This document shows positions 35,418 to 44,286 of a stretch of DNA of 64,000 bases, piece by piece. A program made the translations under genes and the position numbers. Source of the DNA: JAUIAI01 sp049680625 (GTDB taxonomy: Bacteria > Pseudomonadota > Gammaproteobacteria > Burkholderiales > Burkholderiaceae_E). The stretch's first letter is position 1; each line of letters begins with the position of its first letter. Under the pieces are notes generated by a model that was not told the origin of the DNA, ran no database searches, and worked only from the letters and a program-made list of their open reading frames with translations. The stretch lies in the NCBI GenBank assembly GCA_049680625.1, contig JBAUID010000182.1:1-64000 (forward strand). The letters are read 5' to 3'.

Positions 35418-37241
35418 CTAAGCGCCACGCCTGATCGACGCAGCTTTGGCAGCATCAATCCACCAGGTATCCAGAATACCGCGGGAAAATTTGGGTTTCG
35501 TAGTGGGTTTGCCAAAAATATCCCAGTGGGCAACATTGTGTGCACCTTTAAACCAATGTGGCACCCACAAATAGTAGGCTCGCAAACCCCGGTCGAGTGC
35601 ACTGATCGCAACATTCAGATCGGTTCTATTTTTGGCCTGCATAACCTGGCCGACCAGGGCGTCAATACCCTGAGACTTCAATCCGGCGAGGTTAAAGCTA
35701 CCCGCCATTTCGGCAACTTTGCTCGAAAAGTAAGACTCTAATTCGACACCGGGGGTTTCACTCATCGTAAACCGGCGGGTGGTCATATCAAAGTCAAAAT
35801 TTTTGACTCGTTCCTGGTACTGAGCCGCTTCTACTTGTCGAATTGACGCATCAATTCCAAGCAGTTTCAGATTCCTGATATAAGGCGCGATGATGCGCTC
35901 AAAAGTCGGCGAGAAGGTCAGTATTTCGATGGTTAGCGGCTCACCCCGGCTGTTCACAAGAACGGTCCCTTTACGCTTCCATCCCGCTTGCTTTAGCAAC
36001 TGATGTGCCGCGCGCAGCAACTTGCGATCTTGCCCGCTTCCATCACTGACCGGTGGCTCAATTGCCGTGCCAAAGGCGGCCGCTGGCAACTCTGACTTCA
36101 GAGGATTGAGCAGTGCCAGTTCCGGGCCAGTCGGCTTACCAGAGGCGCGGGCCGCACTGTTTTCGAAGAAGCTTCCGGTTCTTTTGTATAAGCCGTAAAA
36201 GAGGTTGGCATTGGACCACTCGAAGTCAAACGCCAGACCCAACGCCTGGCGCGTGGCCTGGTCTTTAAATTTTTCCCGACGCATGTTAATGAAAAAACCC
36301 TGCGCGCCGGATGTGGTCTCGTCAGCAAGACTCGCTTTTATCAGGCGCCCTTCTCTTACCTGGGTTACGTCGTATTCAGTTGCCCAGTGTTTTGAAGTGA
36401 ACTCTTCACGCAGATCGAGGACACCGGCCTTCAGAGCCTCAAGCTGAGCAGTACGGTCACGAAAATACAATAGCTTGATTTCACCAAAATTGTGCCGTCC
36501 CTTGTTGACTGGCAGGTTCTTTGCCCAGTAATCGTCTCTGAGCTCGTAACTGATAAAGCTTCCTTGCTTCAGGTCTTTGACGCGATAAGGGCCAGATCCA
36601 AGTGGTGGCTCAAGTGTGGTTTTTTCAAAATCAACTTTCTCATAATAGGCTTTGGAAAATATTGGCAAAGTCGCAACCGTCATCGGAAGATCACGGATAT
36701 TGCTTCCACCAAACTCGAAACGTATGTTGTTAGGTGCAATGACTTCACACTTGATTACGTCGCGTAAAGTCAACGCAATTGCCGGGTGACCTTTTTCTTT
36801 AAGCAAAGTAAACGACGCTGCGACGTCTTCAGCCGTTATCGCGCTACCGTCAGAAAATCTGGCCTCGTCGCGTAATTTAAATATGACACTTTTTCGGTCT
36901 GGCGCGAGATCGGCGGACTCAGCGACAAGTCCATAAACAGAATCGGGTTCGTCCCCGGCGCCGGTCATCAGTGAATCGAACAGCAACCCAATATTCTGCG
37001 CAGAGTCACCCTTGAGAATGTATCCATTCAGGCTGTCAAAAGTTGTTAATCCACCCGTACCGAGTGTGACGATCCTGCCGCCCTTCGGTGCGTCCGGATT
37101 CACATAGTCAAAGTGATTGAAATCGGATGGGTATTTCAAATCGCCGAAAGCAGATAACCCATGCCGCGGCTCAGCCGCCAGGCTGAGAGGCAATGACAAG
37201 ACAAATGCGCCCAAAATGGCAAATACGCTGGATTTTTTCAT
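35418..37241 (-). CDS. yejA: Extracellular solute-binding protein YejA (family 5)
   Basis: A 607-residue periplasmic peptide-binding protein of SBP family 5. Start ATG 37241 gives a textbook signal peptide (KKSSVFAILGAFVLSLPLSLAAEP, cleaved near residue 23), while the longer frame to 37325 does not. Characteristic segments: RDEARFSDGSAITAEDVAASF at about 115-135 and LGSGPYRVKDL at about 180. It would deliver oligopeptides or peptide antibiotics to YejB/YejE. It heads the minus-strand unit yejA-yejB-yejE-yejF. Confidence 0.92.
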   Translation of the reverse strand: MKKSSVFAILGAFVLSLPLSLAAEPRHGLSAFGDLKYPSDFNHFDYVNPDAPKGGRIVTLGTGGLTTFDSLNGYILKGDSAQNIGLLFDSLMTGAGDEPDSVYGLVAESADLAPDRKSVIFKLRDEARFSDGSAITAEDVAASFTLLKEKGHPAIALTLRDVIKCEVIAPNNIRFEFGGSNIRDLPMTVATLPIFSKAYYEKVDFEKTTLEPPLGSGPYRVKDLKQGSFISYELRDDYWAKNLPVNKGRHNFGEIKLLYFRDRTAQLEALKAGVLDLREEFTSKHWATEYDVTQVREGRLIKASLADETTSGAQGFFINMRREKFKDQATRQALGLAFDFEWSNANLFYGLYKRTGSFFENSAARASGKPTGPELALLNPLKSELPAAAFGTAIEPPVSDGSGQDRKLLRAAHQLLKQAGWKRKGTVLVNSRGEPLTIEILTFSPTFERIIAPYIRNLKLLGIDASIRQVEAAQYQERVKNFDFDMTTRRFTMSETPGVELESYFSSKVAEMAGSFNLAGLKSQGIDALVGQVMQAKNRTDLNVAISALDRGLRAYYLWVPHWFKGAHNVAHWDIFGKPTTKPKFSRGILDTWWIDAAKAASIRRGA

Positions 37242-37367
37242 GCCCAGACTATAACCGATTGGCGAGTCAGCTCGTAGGCCGTGTCGCCAGCATACGACCA
37301 GAATACAATGCCCGGAAGCGGCCAATCCGGGCGCCAGGGATTGGCAACCAGCTTGCCAGCAGGATCA

Positions 37368-38366
37368 TCAGAGCCCACGCAGCCAGTCAATAAGGATTTG
37401 ATTTACCCGGCCGGGCCTTTCTTGTTGGGTCCAGTGCCCACAACCGTCAATTAAATGGGCTGCCGACAAATGACTCAGATACGGCTTCATTGCCTCAACC
37501 GGGCCAGCCGGATACATCAGGTTGACCATGTCTTTTTCGCCACCGATAAAAAGGCTCGGTTGATGAATCACCAGATCACCACGGGATTTTAGAAACGCAT
37601 TATCCCGGTGGAAATTTCGATAACGGTTCAAAGGCCCACGAAATCCCGACCCGGCGAACTGGGATGCGTAATAGGCAACGTCGCCCGTGTCCAGCCACGG
37701 CCGGGGAAGCGGCGGCGGATGACAGTCGTCAAACAACCGCTGTCCGTGCAATTTGTTGCGCGGCCACGCGCCGGCCGGTGCGTCACCGGCGATACAGGTA
37801 TAGAACTGATGTATCGAAACGAACGGGTCTGCTTCAAGCTCAGCTTCTGCGACCCCTTCGTCCTGAAAATAGACCATGTAAAAAAACTTGCCTTTGTCGG
37901 TGAACAGCTTTCGAAACAAGTCGATAGCAACAACATCACCAGGCGGAACATAGGGTACTGACAGTCCGGCAACAGCCAAAAACTGTTCAGGGAACAGCAG
38001 TGCACTGTTCCAGGCGATGGGTGCACCCCAATCATGACCAATCACTACCGCCTGCGCCTGCGGCGACAATGCGCGAGCTAAGCCCCGGATATCTCCAGTG
38101 AGGCTTTCCATATCGTAGGCGGAAACGGGGTGCGGTTTGTCCGAGCCGCCGTAACCCCGGACATCCGGAACTGCGACCTGAAACCCGGCGCTAGCCAGCG
38201 GTTCTATTTGCCTTCGCCACGAATACCAACTTTCCGGAAAACCATGGACCAGAATTACCAGCGGCCCGTTGCCGGCCACGGCAACTCGCAGGGACACATC
38301 GCCAACATTGATATCCTGCAATTGCGCACCCCAATGCGCGGCAATTGCTTCGTCATCTGTCACCAT
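37368..38366 (-). CDS. Epoxide-hydrolase-like alpha/beta hydrolase
   Basis: An alpha/beta hydrolase of about 332 residues. The oxyanion region HGFPESWYSWRRQ, the nucleophile Asp in IGHDWGAP, the acid in GGEKDMV and the final His in GCGHWTQQERP match soluble epoxide hydrolases; an Asp nucleophile followed by Trp argues against an esterase. The cap domain holds Tyr residues (FYMVYFQDEG, HQFYTCI) that could assist ring opening. ATG 38366 is preferred to ATG 38384, though both are plausible. Divergent from the enolase-superfamily gene at 38490. Haloalkane dehalogenase is an alternative but less likely. Confidence 0.86.
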   Translation of the reverse strand: MVTDDEAIAAHWGAQLQDINVGDVSLRVAVAGNGPLVILVHGFPESWYSWRRQIEPLASAGFQVAVPDVRGYGGSDKPHPVSAYDMESLTGDIRGLARALSPQAQAVVIGHDWGAPIAWNSALLFPEQFLAVAGLSVPYVPPGDVVAIDLFRKLFTDKGKFFYMVYFQDEGVAEAELEADPFVSIHQFYTCIAGDAPAGAWPRNKLHGQRLFDDCHPPPLPRPWLDTGDVAYYASQFAGSGFRGPLNRYRNFHRDNAFLKSRGDLVIHQPSLFIGGEKDMVNLMYPAGPVEAMKPYLSHLSAAHLIDGCGHWTQQERPGRVNQILIDWLRGL

Positions 38367-38489
38367 GCCTGGCGGCTCCTTCACATTTATCGTTGCATTC
38401 GATGCATTTCAACTTTAGCAGAAGATGCCTGCCGGCGCGTTAGAATCAAACTAGACAAACCGAATAATCCAAGAAGCCCGAAATTCGTC

Positions 38490-39671
38490 ATGACAATCTC
38501 ACCCGTAATACGTCGAATAGAACTATCAACATTCACAATTCAAATCCCAAACATTGGAACGGACCCGTCTGGCGCCGGTGTTCGCTTTGCCCCCGGGCCA
38601 GGCGATCCCCAATTGCGGATGGCAGTAAAAATTTATGCTGACGACGGCCTTGTTGGTGAATACATTCCCCCGCGTGGCCGTGCAGCCGTAGTTGTCGCGG
38701 CCTGCAACTTTCTGGCCCACCGCTTGATTGGAAAACCCGCCCTGCACCGTGAGCAGCACTATCGTTCAATGCGCCTGGCAACCAAACACGTCGGTGAAGT
38801 CGGTATTGGCCCGCTTGATGTTGCGCTGTGGGATCTTGCTGGCAAATGTCATCAGCAACCAATTTACCGACTGCTGGGGGGTTATCGTGAGCGCCTGCCC
38901 AGTTACGCCAGCACCTTGCAGGGGGATACCGAGCCAAACGGATTGTCGGACGTCAAGGCGTACGCCGACTTTGCGGAACAATGCCTCGAATTAGGCTATC
39001 CGGCGTACAAGATGCATGGTTGGTCCGAAGGCGACCCAACCCGCGAGAGTGACATGATCCAGGCGGTATGCGATCAGGTTGGCGATCGTATGCAAATTAT
39101 GTACGACTCATCCTGCCACCTGAAAACCTTCCATGATGCAGTCCGGGTCGGTCAGGTCTGTGATGACAACGAGTTGCTATGGTTCGAAGACCCTTATGCC
39201 GATGGCGGGGTATCGCAGTTTGGCAATCGCAGCCTGAAAGGCTTTGTTCGCACTCCGATCATGGTTGGCGAACACGTTCACACCCCCGAAGCCAGTACCG
39301 AGTTACTGATGTCCGGGGCAACCGACTTTGCCCGCCCTGACCCAGACTACGACTGCGGGATTACTGGTTGTCTGAAAATTGCGAACGCTGCGGAAACCCT
39401 TGGCATGGATACCGAGGTTCATTCCTGTGGCCCTGCAATGCGGCATCTGATGGCAGCCATTCCGAAATCCAGTTTCTACGAGGTAAACCTGTTGCATCCG
39501 AAAATGCCCAATGGCTGGAGCCTACCCGTGTACACGTGTGGCTATTCCGATGACATCGACTGTATTGACAAAGACGGTACGGTGGGTGTCCCGCAAGGCC
39601 CTGGCCTGGGGGTTTCCTACGACTGGGAGCATGTAAAACGACACCAGGTCGACCACGTAGTCATTGAATAA
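38490..39671 (+). CDS. Enolase-superfamily enzyme (mandelate racemase-like)
   Basis: A 393-residue enzyme of the enolase superfamily, which abstracts the proton next to a carboxylate of a hydroxy acid. Metal ligands are expected at Asp in IMYDSSC, Glu in LWFEDPYADGG and Glu in VGEHVHT. The second-strand base region reads YKMHGW, so Lys-x-His rather than Lys-x-Lys, and the last catalytic His is in EVHSCGP. The frame begins at 38130, inside the antisense hydrolase, but ATG 38490 fits the capping domain start. Exact reaction (dehydratase, racemase) is not assigned. Confidence 0.85.
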   Translation: MTISPVIRRIELSTFTIQIPNIGTDPSGAGVRFAPGPGDPQLRMAVKIYADDGLVGEYIPPRGRAAVVVAACNFLAHRLIGKPALHREQHYRSMRLATKHVGEVGIGPLDVALWDLAGKCHQQPIYRLLGGYRERLPSYASTLQGDTEPNGLSDVKAYADFAEQCLELGYPAYKMHGWSEGDPTRESDMIQAVCDQVGDRMQIMYDSSCHLKTFHDAVRVGQVCDDNELLWFEDPYADGGVSQFGNRSLKGFVRTPIMVGEHVHTPEASTELLMSGATDFARPDPDYDCGITGCLKIANAAETLGMDTEVHSCGPAMRHLMAAIPKSSFYEVNLLHPKMPNGWSLPVYTCGYSDDIDCIDKDGTVGVPQGPGLGVSYDWEHVKRHQVDHVVIE

Positions 39672-39855
39672 ATACTGAAAACGCCACAACACAACTGTGC
39701 AGTTCCTGATGCCTGCGCAAGTTCAAGACCGGCGCCACACTGGCAACTGGAATTTCGACCACAGCTACAGCTTGCAAATCGATGGTTGTTCGATGCCCTG
39801 TTAGACTCCACGGTTTCATCGAGCAGTTACATCGTGAATAATTAGTGACTAATTC

Positions 39856-40998
39856 GTGACCAGTCCGGCCAGCCCAAAACAGCTATGTCGCATCGCCGTC
39901 AACGGCGGTGCACTGACCCTGTTTTTGCACGGGCACTGGCGGCTAACCGAGCTGCCCAGGCTGTCCAGTGCGCTACACCTGCCGGATGTGCGTCAATCGG
40001 CCAGCCGGCCATGGCAGATTGACGGGGCTGGCCTTGATTCCATCGACACGGCAGCAGCTCTACTTCTGTTCAGACGGCTTGAAACGGCCGGGTTGAAGCC
40101 AGACTCGCTTGAACTAATAGGTTTTAGCGATAGTCACCAACGCATTATCAGCGGCGTTTTGCACCGGCTTCCAGATACTGTCGCGCTGGCAAAAAAGAAG
40201 CGTTTCAACTGGTTAGCCAAACTAGGCCAGATCAGCGCCAGGAGTTGTCGTCAATTTCTTTCGCATGTCTCTTACCTGGGCCTCACCATCGCCGCTTTTG
40301 CGACCGTGATTCGCCGGCCCCGTGTCTTCCGACTACGAGAGTTTTTTGCCCAATTACAACAAACCGGTATTAGTGCGATTCCAGTAATCAGTCTGGTTAT
40401 GTTCCTGATTGGTTCCGTTATGGCTTACTTACTCGGCCTGCAAGCGGAGCAATATGGCGCCAACATCTATGTTGTTGACGGCGTCGCCCTGGGCACGGTT
40501 CGCGAATTTTCCCCGCTGCTGGTCTCAACCGTACTCGCCGGCCGGTCCGGCGCCGCGTTTACCGCGCAATTGGGAACAATGAAGCTTACCGAGGAGGTCG
40601 ACGCCATTCGAACGCTCGGTATGCGACCCGAACAAGTTCTGGTGTTGCCCAGGATATGTGCGCTGATGCTGGTACTGCCGCTGCTGGTTTTCATTGGCAG
40701 CATCACTGCGCTAATTGGTGCCGCCCTCACTTGTAGCCTGATGCTCGATATCACCCCGTACACGTTTATTGACCGGGTTCACTCTGAATTATCAATCGGA
40801 CACTACTTAATCGGCTTGATCAAAGCACCAGTTTTTGCCCTGACCATTGGCGTTATCGGATGCTCGATGGGTTTTACGGTCAGCCGCGATACCCGGTCGA
40901 TCGGCTTGAATACAACGTCTACCGTTGTCCAGTGTATTGTTGCAGTTGTACTGATCAATGCCATGTTCGCCGTCGTTTTCAAGGATATCGGCTGGTGA
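39856..40998 (+). CDS. MlaE-family lipid ABC permease with N-terminal STAS-like domain
   Basis: A 380-residue inner-membrane permease of the MCE/Mla type, which moves phospholipids or other lipids between membranes. Residues about 8-110 form a STAS-like domain like MlaB (LFLHGHWRLTELPRLSSAL, IDGAGLDSIDTAAALLLFRRLE). The MlaE part from about 135 holds the family stretch STVLAGRSGAAFTAQLGTMKLTEEVDAI and about five membrane segments. Start GTG 39856. GTG 40995 of the ATPase overlaps its stop codon. The permease-MlaB fusion removes the need for a separate mlaB gene. Confidence 0.9.
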   Translation: MTSPASPKQLCRIAVNGGALTLFLHGHWRLTELPRLSSALHLPDVRQSASRPWQIDGAGLDSIDTAAALLLFRRLETAGLKPDSLELIGFSDSHQRIISGVLHRLPDTVALAKKKRFNWLAKLGQISARSCRQFLSHVSYLGLTIAAFATVIRRPRVFRLREFFAQLQQTGISAIPVISLVMFLIGSVMAYLLGLQAEQYGANIYVVDGVALGTVREFSPLLVSTVLAGRSGAAFTAQLGTMKLTEEVDAIRTLGMRPEQVLVLPRICALMLVLPLLVFIGSITALIGAALTCSLMLDITPYTFIDRVHSELSIGHYLIGLIKAPVFALTIGVIGCSMGFTVSRDTRSIGLNTTSTVVQCIVAVVLINAMFAVVFKDIGW

Positions 40999-41786
40999 CT
41001 AGCAACCGTGCAAGCCGAGGCAGCCTGTCTGGCGAATTGCTGCCAATCAGTGTCAGTAATGTCCACAGCCAGTTCGGACCGTTGATCGTGCACCGCGGTG
41101 TCAGCTTTGACATTCAACCCGGCGAACTGGTTGCTTTGATTGGCGGCAGTGGCAGCGGAAAATCGGTTTTACTTCGGGAAATCATCGGCCTGCTTCGCCC
41201 GGCTCAGGGCAGTGTCTCGGTAATGGGCTGCGATATGTGGAACTCCCCACCCGGGGCCGTTGCAGCGGTTCAGAAGCGGTTTGGTGTGATGTACCAGGAA
41301 GGCGCGCTTTTTTCATCCCTGGACGTTGCCCACAATGTTGCTGCGCCACTGAAAGAACATGCACAGGTTCCTGACGATCTATTGTGGCCCCTGGTCAATC
41401 TGCGATTGTCGCAGGCCGGGCTGACCTCAGATATCGGTACCCGAATGCCCAGTGAATTGTCGGGCGGAATGAAAAAACGCGCCGCCCTGGCACGTGCGCT
41501 GGCCCTCGAACCGGAAGTCTTGTTTCTCGATGAGCCCACCAGTGGCCTGGATCCAATTACCGCCCGGGCCTTTGACCGCTTAGTTCGCTTCCTGTGCGAT
41601 GACCTGGGTATTACGGTACTGATGATCACCCACGATCTGGACACTTTGTTTGGCATTGTTGACCGTATCATTGTGCTCGGAAACGGCCGCACTGTTGTTT
41701 CGGGAACAGTCGACCAAGTCACCGCAACAGACGACCCATGGATTAAAGAGTACTTCTCCAGCCGTACGCAGGCAGTTGGCGGGTAG
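40995..41786 (+). CDS. MlaF-family ABC ATP-binding protein
   Basis: A 263-residue ATPase for the MCE transporter. Walker A GGSGSGKSV at about 50, signature LSGGMKKRAALARALA at about 155, Walker B LFLDEPTSGLDP and H-loop MITHDLD are intact; the GGMKKR form is typical of MlaF-like proteins. The frame is open back to 40860, but GTG 40995 overlaps the permease stop and begins a normal N-terminus. Acts in the cytoplasm on the permease at 39856. Confidence 0.92.
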   Translation: MTSNRASRGSLSGELLPISVSNVHSQFGPLIVHRGVSFDIQPGELVALIGGSGSGKSVLLREIIGLLRPAQGSVSVMGCDMWNSPPGAVAAVQKRFGVMYQEGALFSSLDVAHNVAAPLKEHAQVPDDLLWPLVNLRLSQAGLTSDIGTRMPSELSGGMKKRAALARALALEPEVLFLDEPTSGLDPITARAFDRLVRFLCDDLGITVLMITHDLDTLFGIVDRIIVLGNGRTVVSGTVDQVTATDDPWIKEYFSSRTQAVGG

Positions 41787-41856
41787 AATGAGCAAACCGT
41801 CATGAAAATTAAAGCCAAATACAAGGCACACGACCCGGTGCCGGCTGGCAGTATGC

Positions 41857-42801
41857 ATGGAACCTGAATCCCGTTATACCCTGATTGGCGCAATTGTCCT
41901 GGGACTTCTGGGGCTTGTGTTGCTGTCTTTCGTCTGGCTCACCGGGGTAGGCTCAGGAACTGAGTTTCGGTACTACACGATTTACTTTGAGCGCGAGTCA
42001 CTAAAAGGCCTGCAGATTGGTGGTAACGTCAACATGCGAGGCATAAACGTCGGACGCGTTGAAAGCTACAAAATATCTACGGATAACATCAATCGGGTCA
42101 GCGTTGTCGTACGGGTCAACAGCAATACACCGGTTAGTACAAATTCGGTTGCAGTAATCGATCGTAATCTCGTTACCAGCATTGCGGACATCAACCTGGA
42201 AACACCAGGCAATCCCGGCCCCCCGCTTTCCGAAATATCCAAAGGTGAGCCTTACCCGGTCATTGCGGAAGGCCAGGGCGAGTTCAACGCAATTGCAGAA
42301 TCAGCGAACTCGTTGATTGTCAAAGCCGATGCAGCGCTCAAGAATATTAATCAGGTTTTGTCCCCCGAAAATCAGCAGGCCATGCGCAATATTTTAGTTG
42401 GAGTCGAGTCTGCAACCGGCAATCTCGACAAACGACTTGAGTCCTTCGATCTGGCTGCCGTGTCATTTCGCGAAGCTACCGTGGCGATTGCCAAGTCTCT
42501 GGAAAGCGTCAGTAACGATGTTGGACCACTCACGGGTGACGCCCGGCGCGCGATGCGCGATATGCAAACCGCTTTGAAAGAAATCACCCAGACAGCCCGG
42601 ACCATGGCGTCCAACACAACAAACCTGACCCGGCAAACCGTCAATGCAACCGATATTGGCCTTTCCGAGATTCGGGTGACTGCGCGCGAACTACGCCAGG
42701 GTGTCGACATGCTGGCCCGTACCCTGGACCGCTTACAAGACCCTCGTGCCGCATTGCTCGGGCCAGGTGAAGAGCAACTTGGCCCTGGCGAGACGCAATG
42801 A
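41857..42801 (+). CDS. MlaD/MCE-domain protein
   Basis: A 314-residue periplasmic lipid carrier anchored by one N-terminal helix (about 7-30, LIGAIVLGLLGLVLLSFVWLTG). The MCE domain follows (about 38-120): IYFERESLKGLQIGGNVNMRGINVGRVESY. After it comes a long helical, coiled-coil-like tail rich in Thr, Asn and Ala, and the end has a small repeat LGPGEEQLGPGETQ. It lies 70 bases after the ATPase. The next gene begins within its last codons (42798-42801). Confidence 0.91.
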   Translation: MEPESRYTLIGAIVLGLLGLVLLSFVWLTGVGSGTEFRYYTIYFERESLKGLQIGGNVNMRGINVGRVESYKISTDNINRVSVVVRVNSNTPVSTNSVAVIDRNLVTSIADINLETPGNPGPPLSEISKGEPYPVIAEGQGEFNAIAESANSLIVKADAALKNINQVLSPENQQAMRNILVGVESATGNLDKRLESFDLAAVSFREATVAIAKSLESVSNDVGPLTGDARRAMRDMQTALKEITQTARTMASNTTNLTRQTVNATDIGLSEIRVTARELRQGVDMLARTLDRLQDPRAALLGPGEEQLGPGETQ

Positions 42802-43544
42802 ACCATAGCTCACGTCTTCGCCGTAAACGGCACACGGGCCGCCTCATCGTATTTTTCTTACTGGCGCTAACCCAATTTGGAGCCGGCTGCAACGCCTTCG
42901 GGGTGCTGGGCAACCCACAAAGCAATACCTGGTTTAGCTTGGGCACATTAACGAAAGAAAGCTTAACTCCGCAAGCCGCACAAGCCTCGCGAACTGGACA
43001 ATTAGCACAATCGGCTAAAGACGCTGACTCACATCCACCGTTACCGCATACTTTGATTGTTGGCGAAGCGGGTTCGAACCCGTTCTATAACAGTACGCAG
43101 ATCGCCTATAGCCGCTCAGACATTGCCCGCGCTTACTATCAATTTTCGTCGTGGACAGAGCGTCCGGCAAAACGTATTTCAGTGTTACTTGAACAAGCGC
43201 TTGTTAGCAAGGCACGATTTGCCGCCGTTGCAGACCAGTCTGCCGGCGTTGTCGGAGATATGGAATTGAACTTCTTCCTCGAGGAGCTGTATCACGATGC
43301 AGCAGGCAAACCCCAGTTCGGGCGGATTTTAGTCCGGGTCGATTTAGTCGATCGGAAACGCCGTACGATGATTGCGCGTCAACGTTTCGCAGCCAAAGCG
43401 CCGGTTCAGTTTCCGGATGCTGCCAATGCAGTTCGTGCAATGGCACAGGCCACGGTAAACGTAGTTGACGAAATTTCAGACTGGGCCGCCGAACAAGCTG
43501 GCTCGCTGATTCAGCCAGCTGCGAAAGTTTCTACCTGGCAGTAG
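42798..43544 (+). CDS. ABC-type transport auxiliary lipoprotein (PqiC-like)
   Basis: A 248-residue lipoprotein of the PqiC/ABC-transport-auxiliary family. The signal peptide ends in a lipobox QFGAGC, giving a lipidated Cys near residue 31. Later parts (NPFYNSTQIAYSRSDIARAYYQFSSW, RPAKRISVLLEQAL) match the family. It starts in ATGA overlap with the MCE gene, so it is the outer-membrane or periplasmic partner of this transporter. A tRNA-like T-arm sequence at 43070-43082 is part of the coding sequence. Confidence 0.85.
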   Translation: MNHSSRLRRKRHTGRLIVFFLLALTQFGAGCNAFGVLGNPQSNTWFSLGTLTKESLTPQAAQASRTGQLAQSAKDADSHPPLPHTLIVGEAGSNPFYNSTQIAYSRSDIARAYYQFSSWTERPAKRISVLLEQALVSKARFAAVADQSAGVVGDMELNFFLEELYHDAAGKPQFGRILVRVDLVDRKRRTMIARQRFAAKAPVQFPDAANAVRAMAQATVNVVDEISDWAAEQAGSLIQPAAKVSTWQ

Positions 43545-43559
43545 CTGGTTGGAAATTCG

Positions 43560-44252
43560 TCAGGACAAATGCTTTTCAAAAAACGCCATGGTTCTTTCCC
43601 AGGCAACCCGGGCCGACGCTTCGTCGTAGCCAGTAATCGGCAAACGGTTTTCACCAACCGCCGTTTCATTGGCAAAAGCGTGCATTGCATCATAACGATG
43701 AAACTCATAGGCAACTTTTGCCTGGTCGAACATCTCTTCAATTTTATCGACGTTTTCAATCGCAAACGCCTTATCCTGGGTTGCAAAATGCCCCATGAGG
43801 GGTGCCTTGATTTTTGACGCATCAATATACTCAAGTGGCGGATAGCCGTACCAGATCACACCGGCATCGCACTCGGGCACATGAATTGCCGACAATAATG
43901 TCAACGCCCCACCCATGCAAAAGCCGGTGACGCCGACCTTAGGTGAGTCTGCTTTCAAATACTGGGCAGCACCTCGGACATCCTGACTGGCAGCATCGCC
44001 AAAATCCAGGCTTGTCATCAAGTGATTGGCTTCCTCAGCTTCAGCAGTCATCTTTCCGCGGTACAAGTCTGGCACCAAAGCGCGATATCCAGCCTGAGCC
44101 ATACGGTCCGCTACACCGCGAATCTGGTCGTTCAAGCCCCACCACTCTTGGATCACGACAACACCCGGCGCTTCAGCAGCGTTTGCCGGCTGGGCCAGAT
44201 ATCCATCAACAACCTGACCATCAGGCCGCTTAAAACTAATTGACTCTCCCAT
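43560..44252 (-). CDS. Dienelactone hydrolase family protein
   Basis: A 230-residue soluble alpha/beta hydrolase of the dienelactone hydrolase type. The nucleophile is Cys in GFCMGGALTL at about 110, the acid Asp in ATQDKAF, and the His in DAMHAFAN. Residue EWWG (about 36) is typical of the family. Gene order hyuA-hyuB-DLH with a 34-base gap suggests one transcript, so it may hydrolyse a lactone or ester of the product. A second such gene is at 51798. Confidence 0.9.
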   Translation of the reverse strand: MGESISFKRPDGQVVDGYLAQPANAAEAPGVVVIQEWWGLNDQIRGVADRMAQAGYRALVPDLYRGKMTAEAEEANHLMTSLDFGDAASQDVRGAAQYLKADSPKVGVTGFCMGGALTLLSAIHVPECDAGVIWYGYPPLEYIDASKIKAPLMGHFATQDKAFAIENVDKIEEMFDQAKVAYEFHRYDAMHAFANETAVGENRLPITGYDEASARVAWERTMAFFEKHLS

Positions 44253-44286
44253 GGGACACCTCTTAAGTTTCTAGAATCGGTCGGAC

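Noticed and set aside
38130..38489. Upstream extension of the enolase-type gene
   Set aside because: It is antisense to the epoxide-hydrolase-like gene; the family capping domain starts after ATG 38490.
40860..40994. Upstream part of the MlaF-like frame
   Set aside because: It lies inside the permease gene in another frame, and GTG 40995 overlaps the permease stop in the usual way.
43070..43082. Perfect T-arm-like sequence resembling a tRNA
   Set aside because: It lies within the lipoprotein coding sequence in frame, and no acceptor stem or anticodon arm fits upstream.
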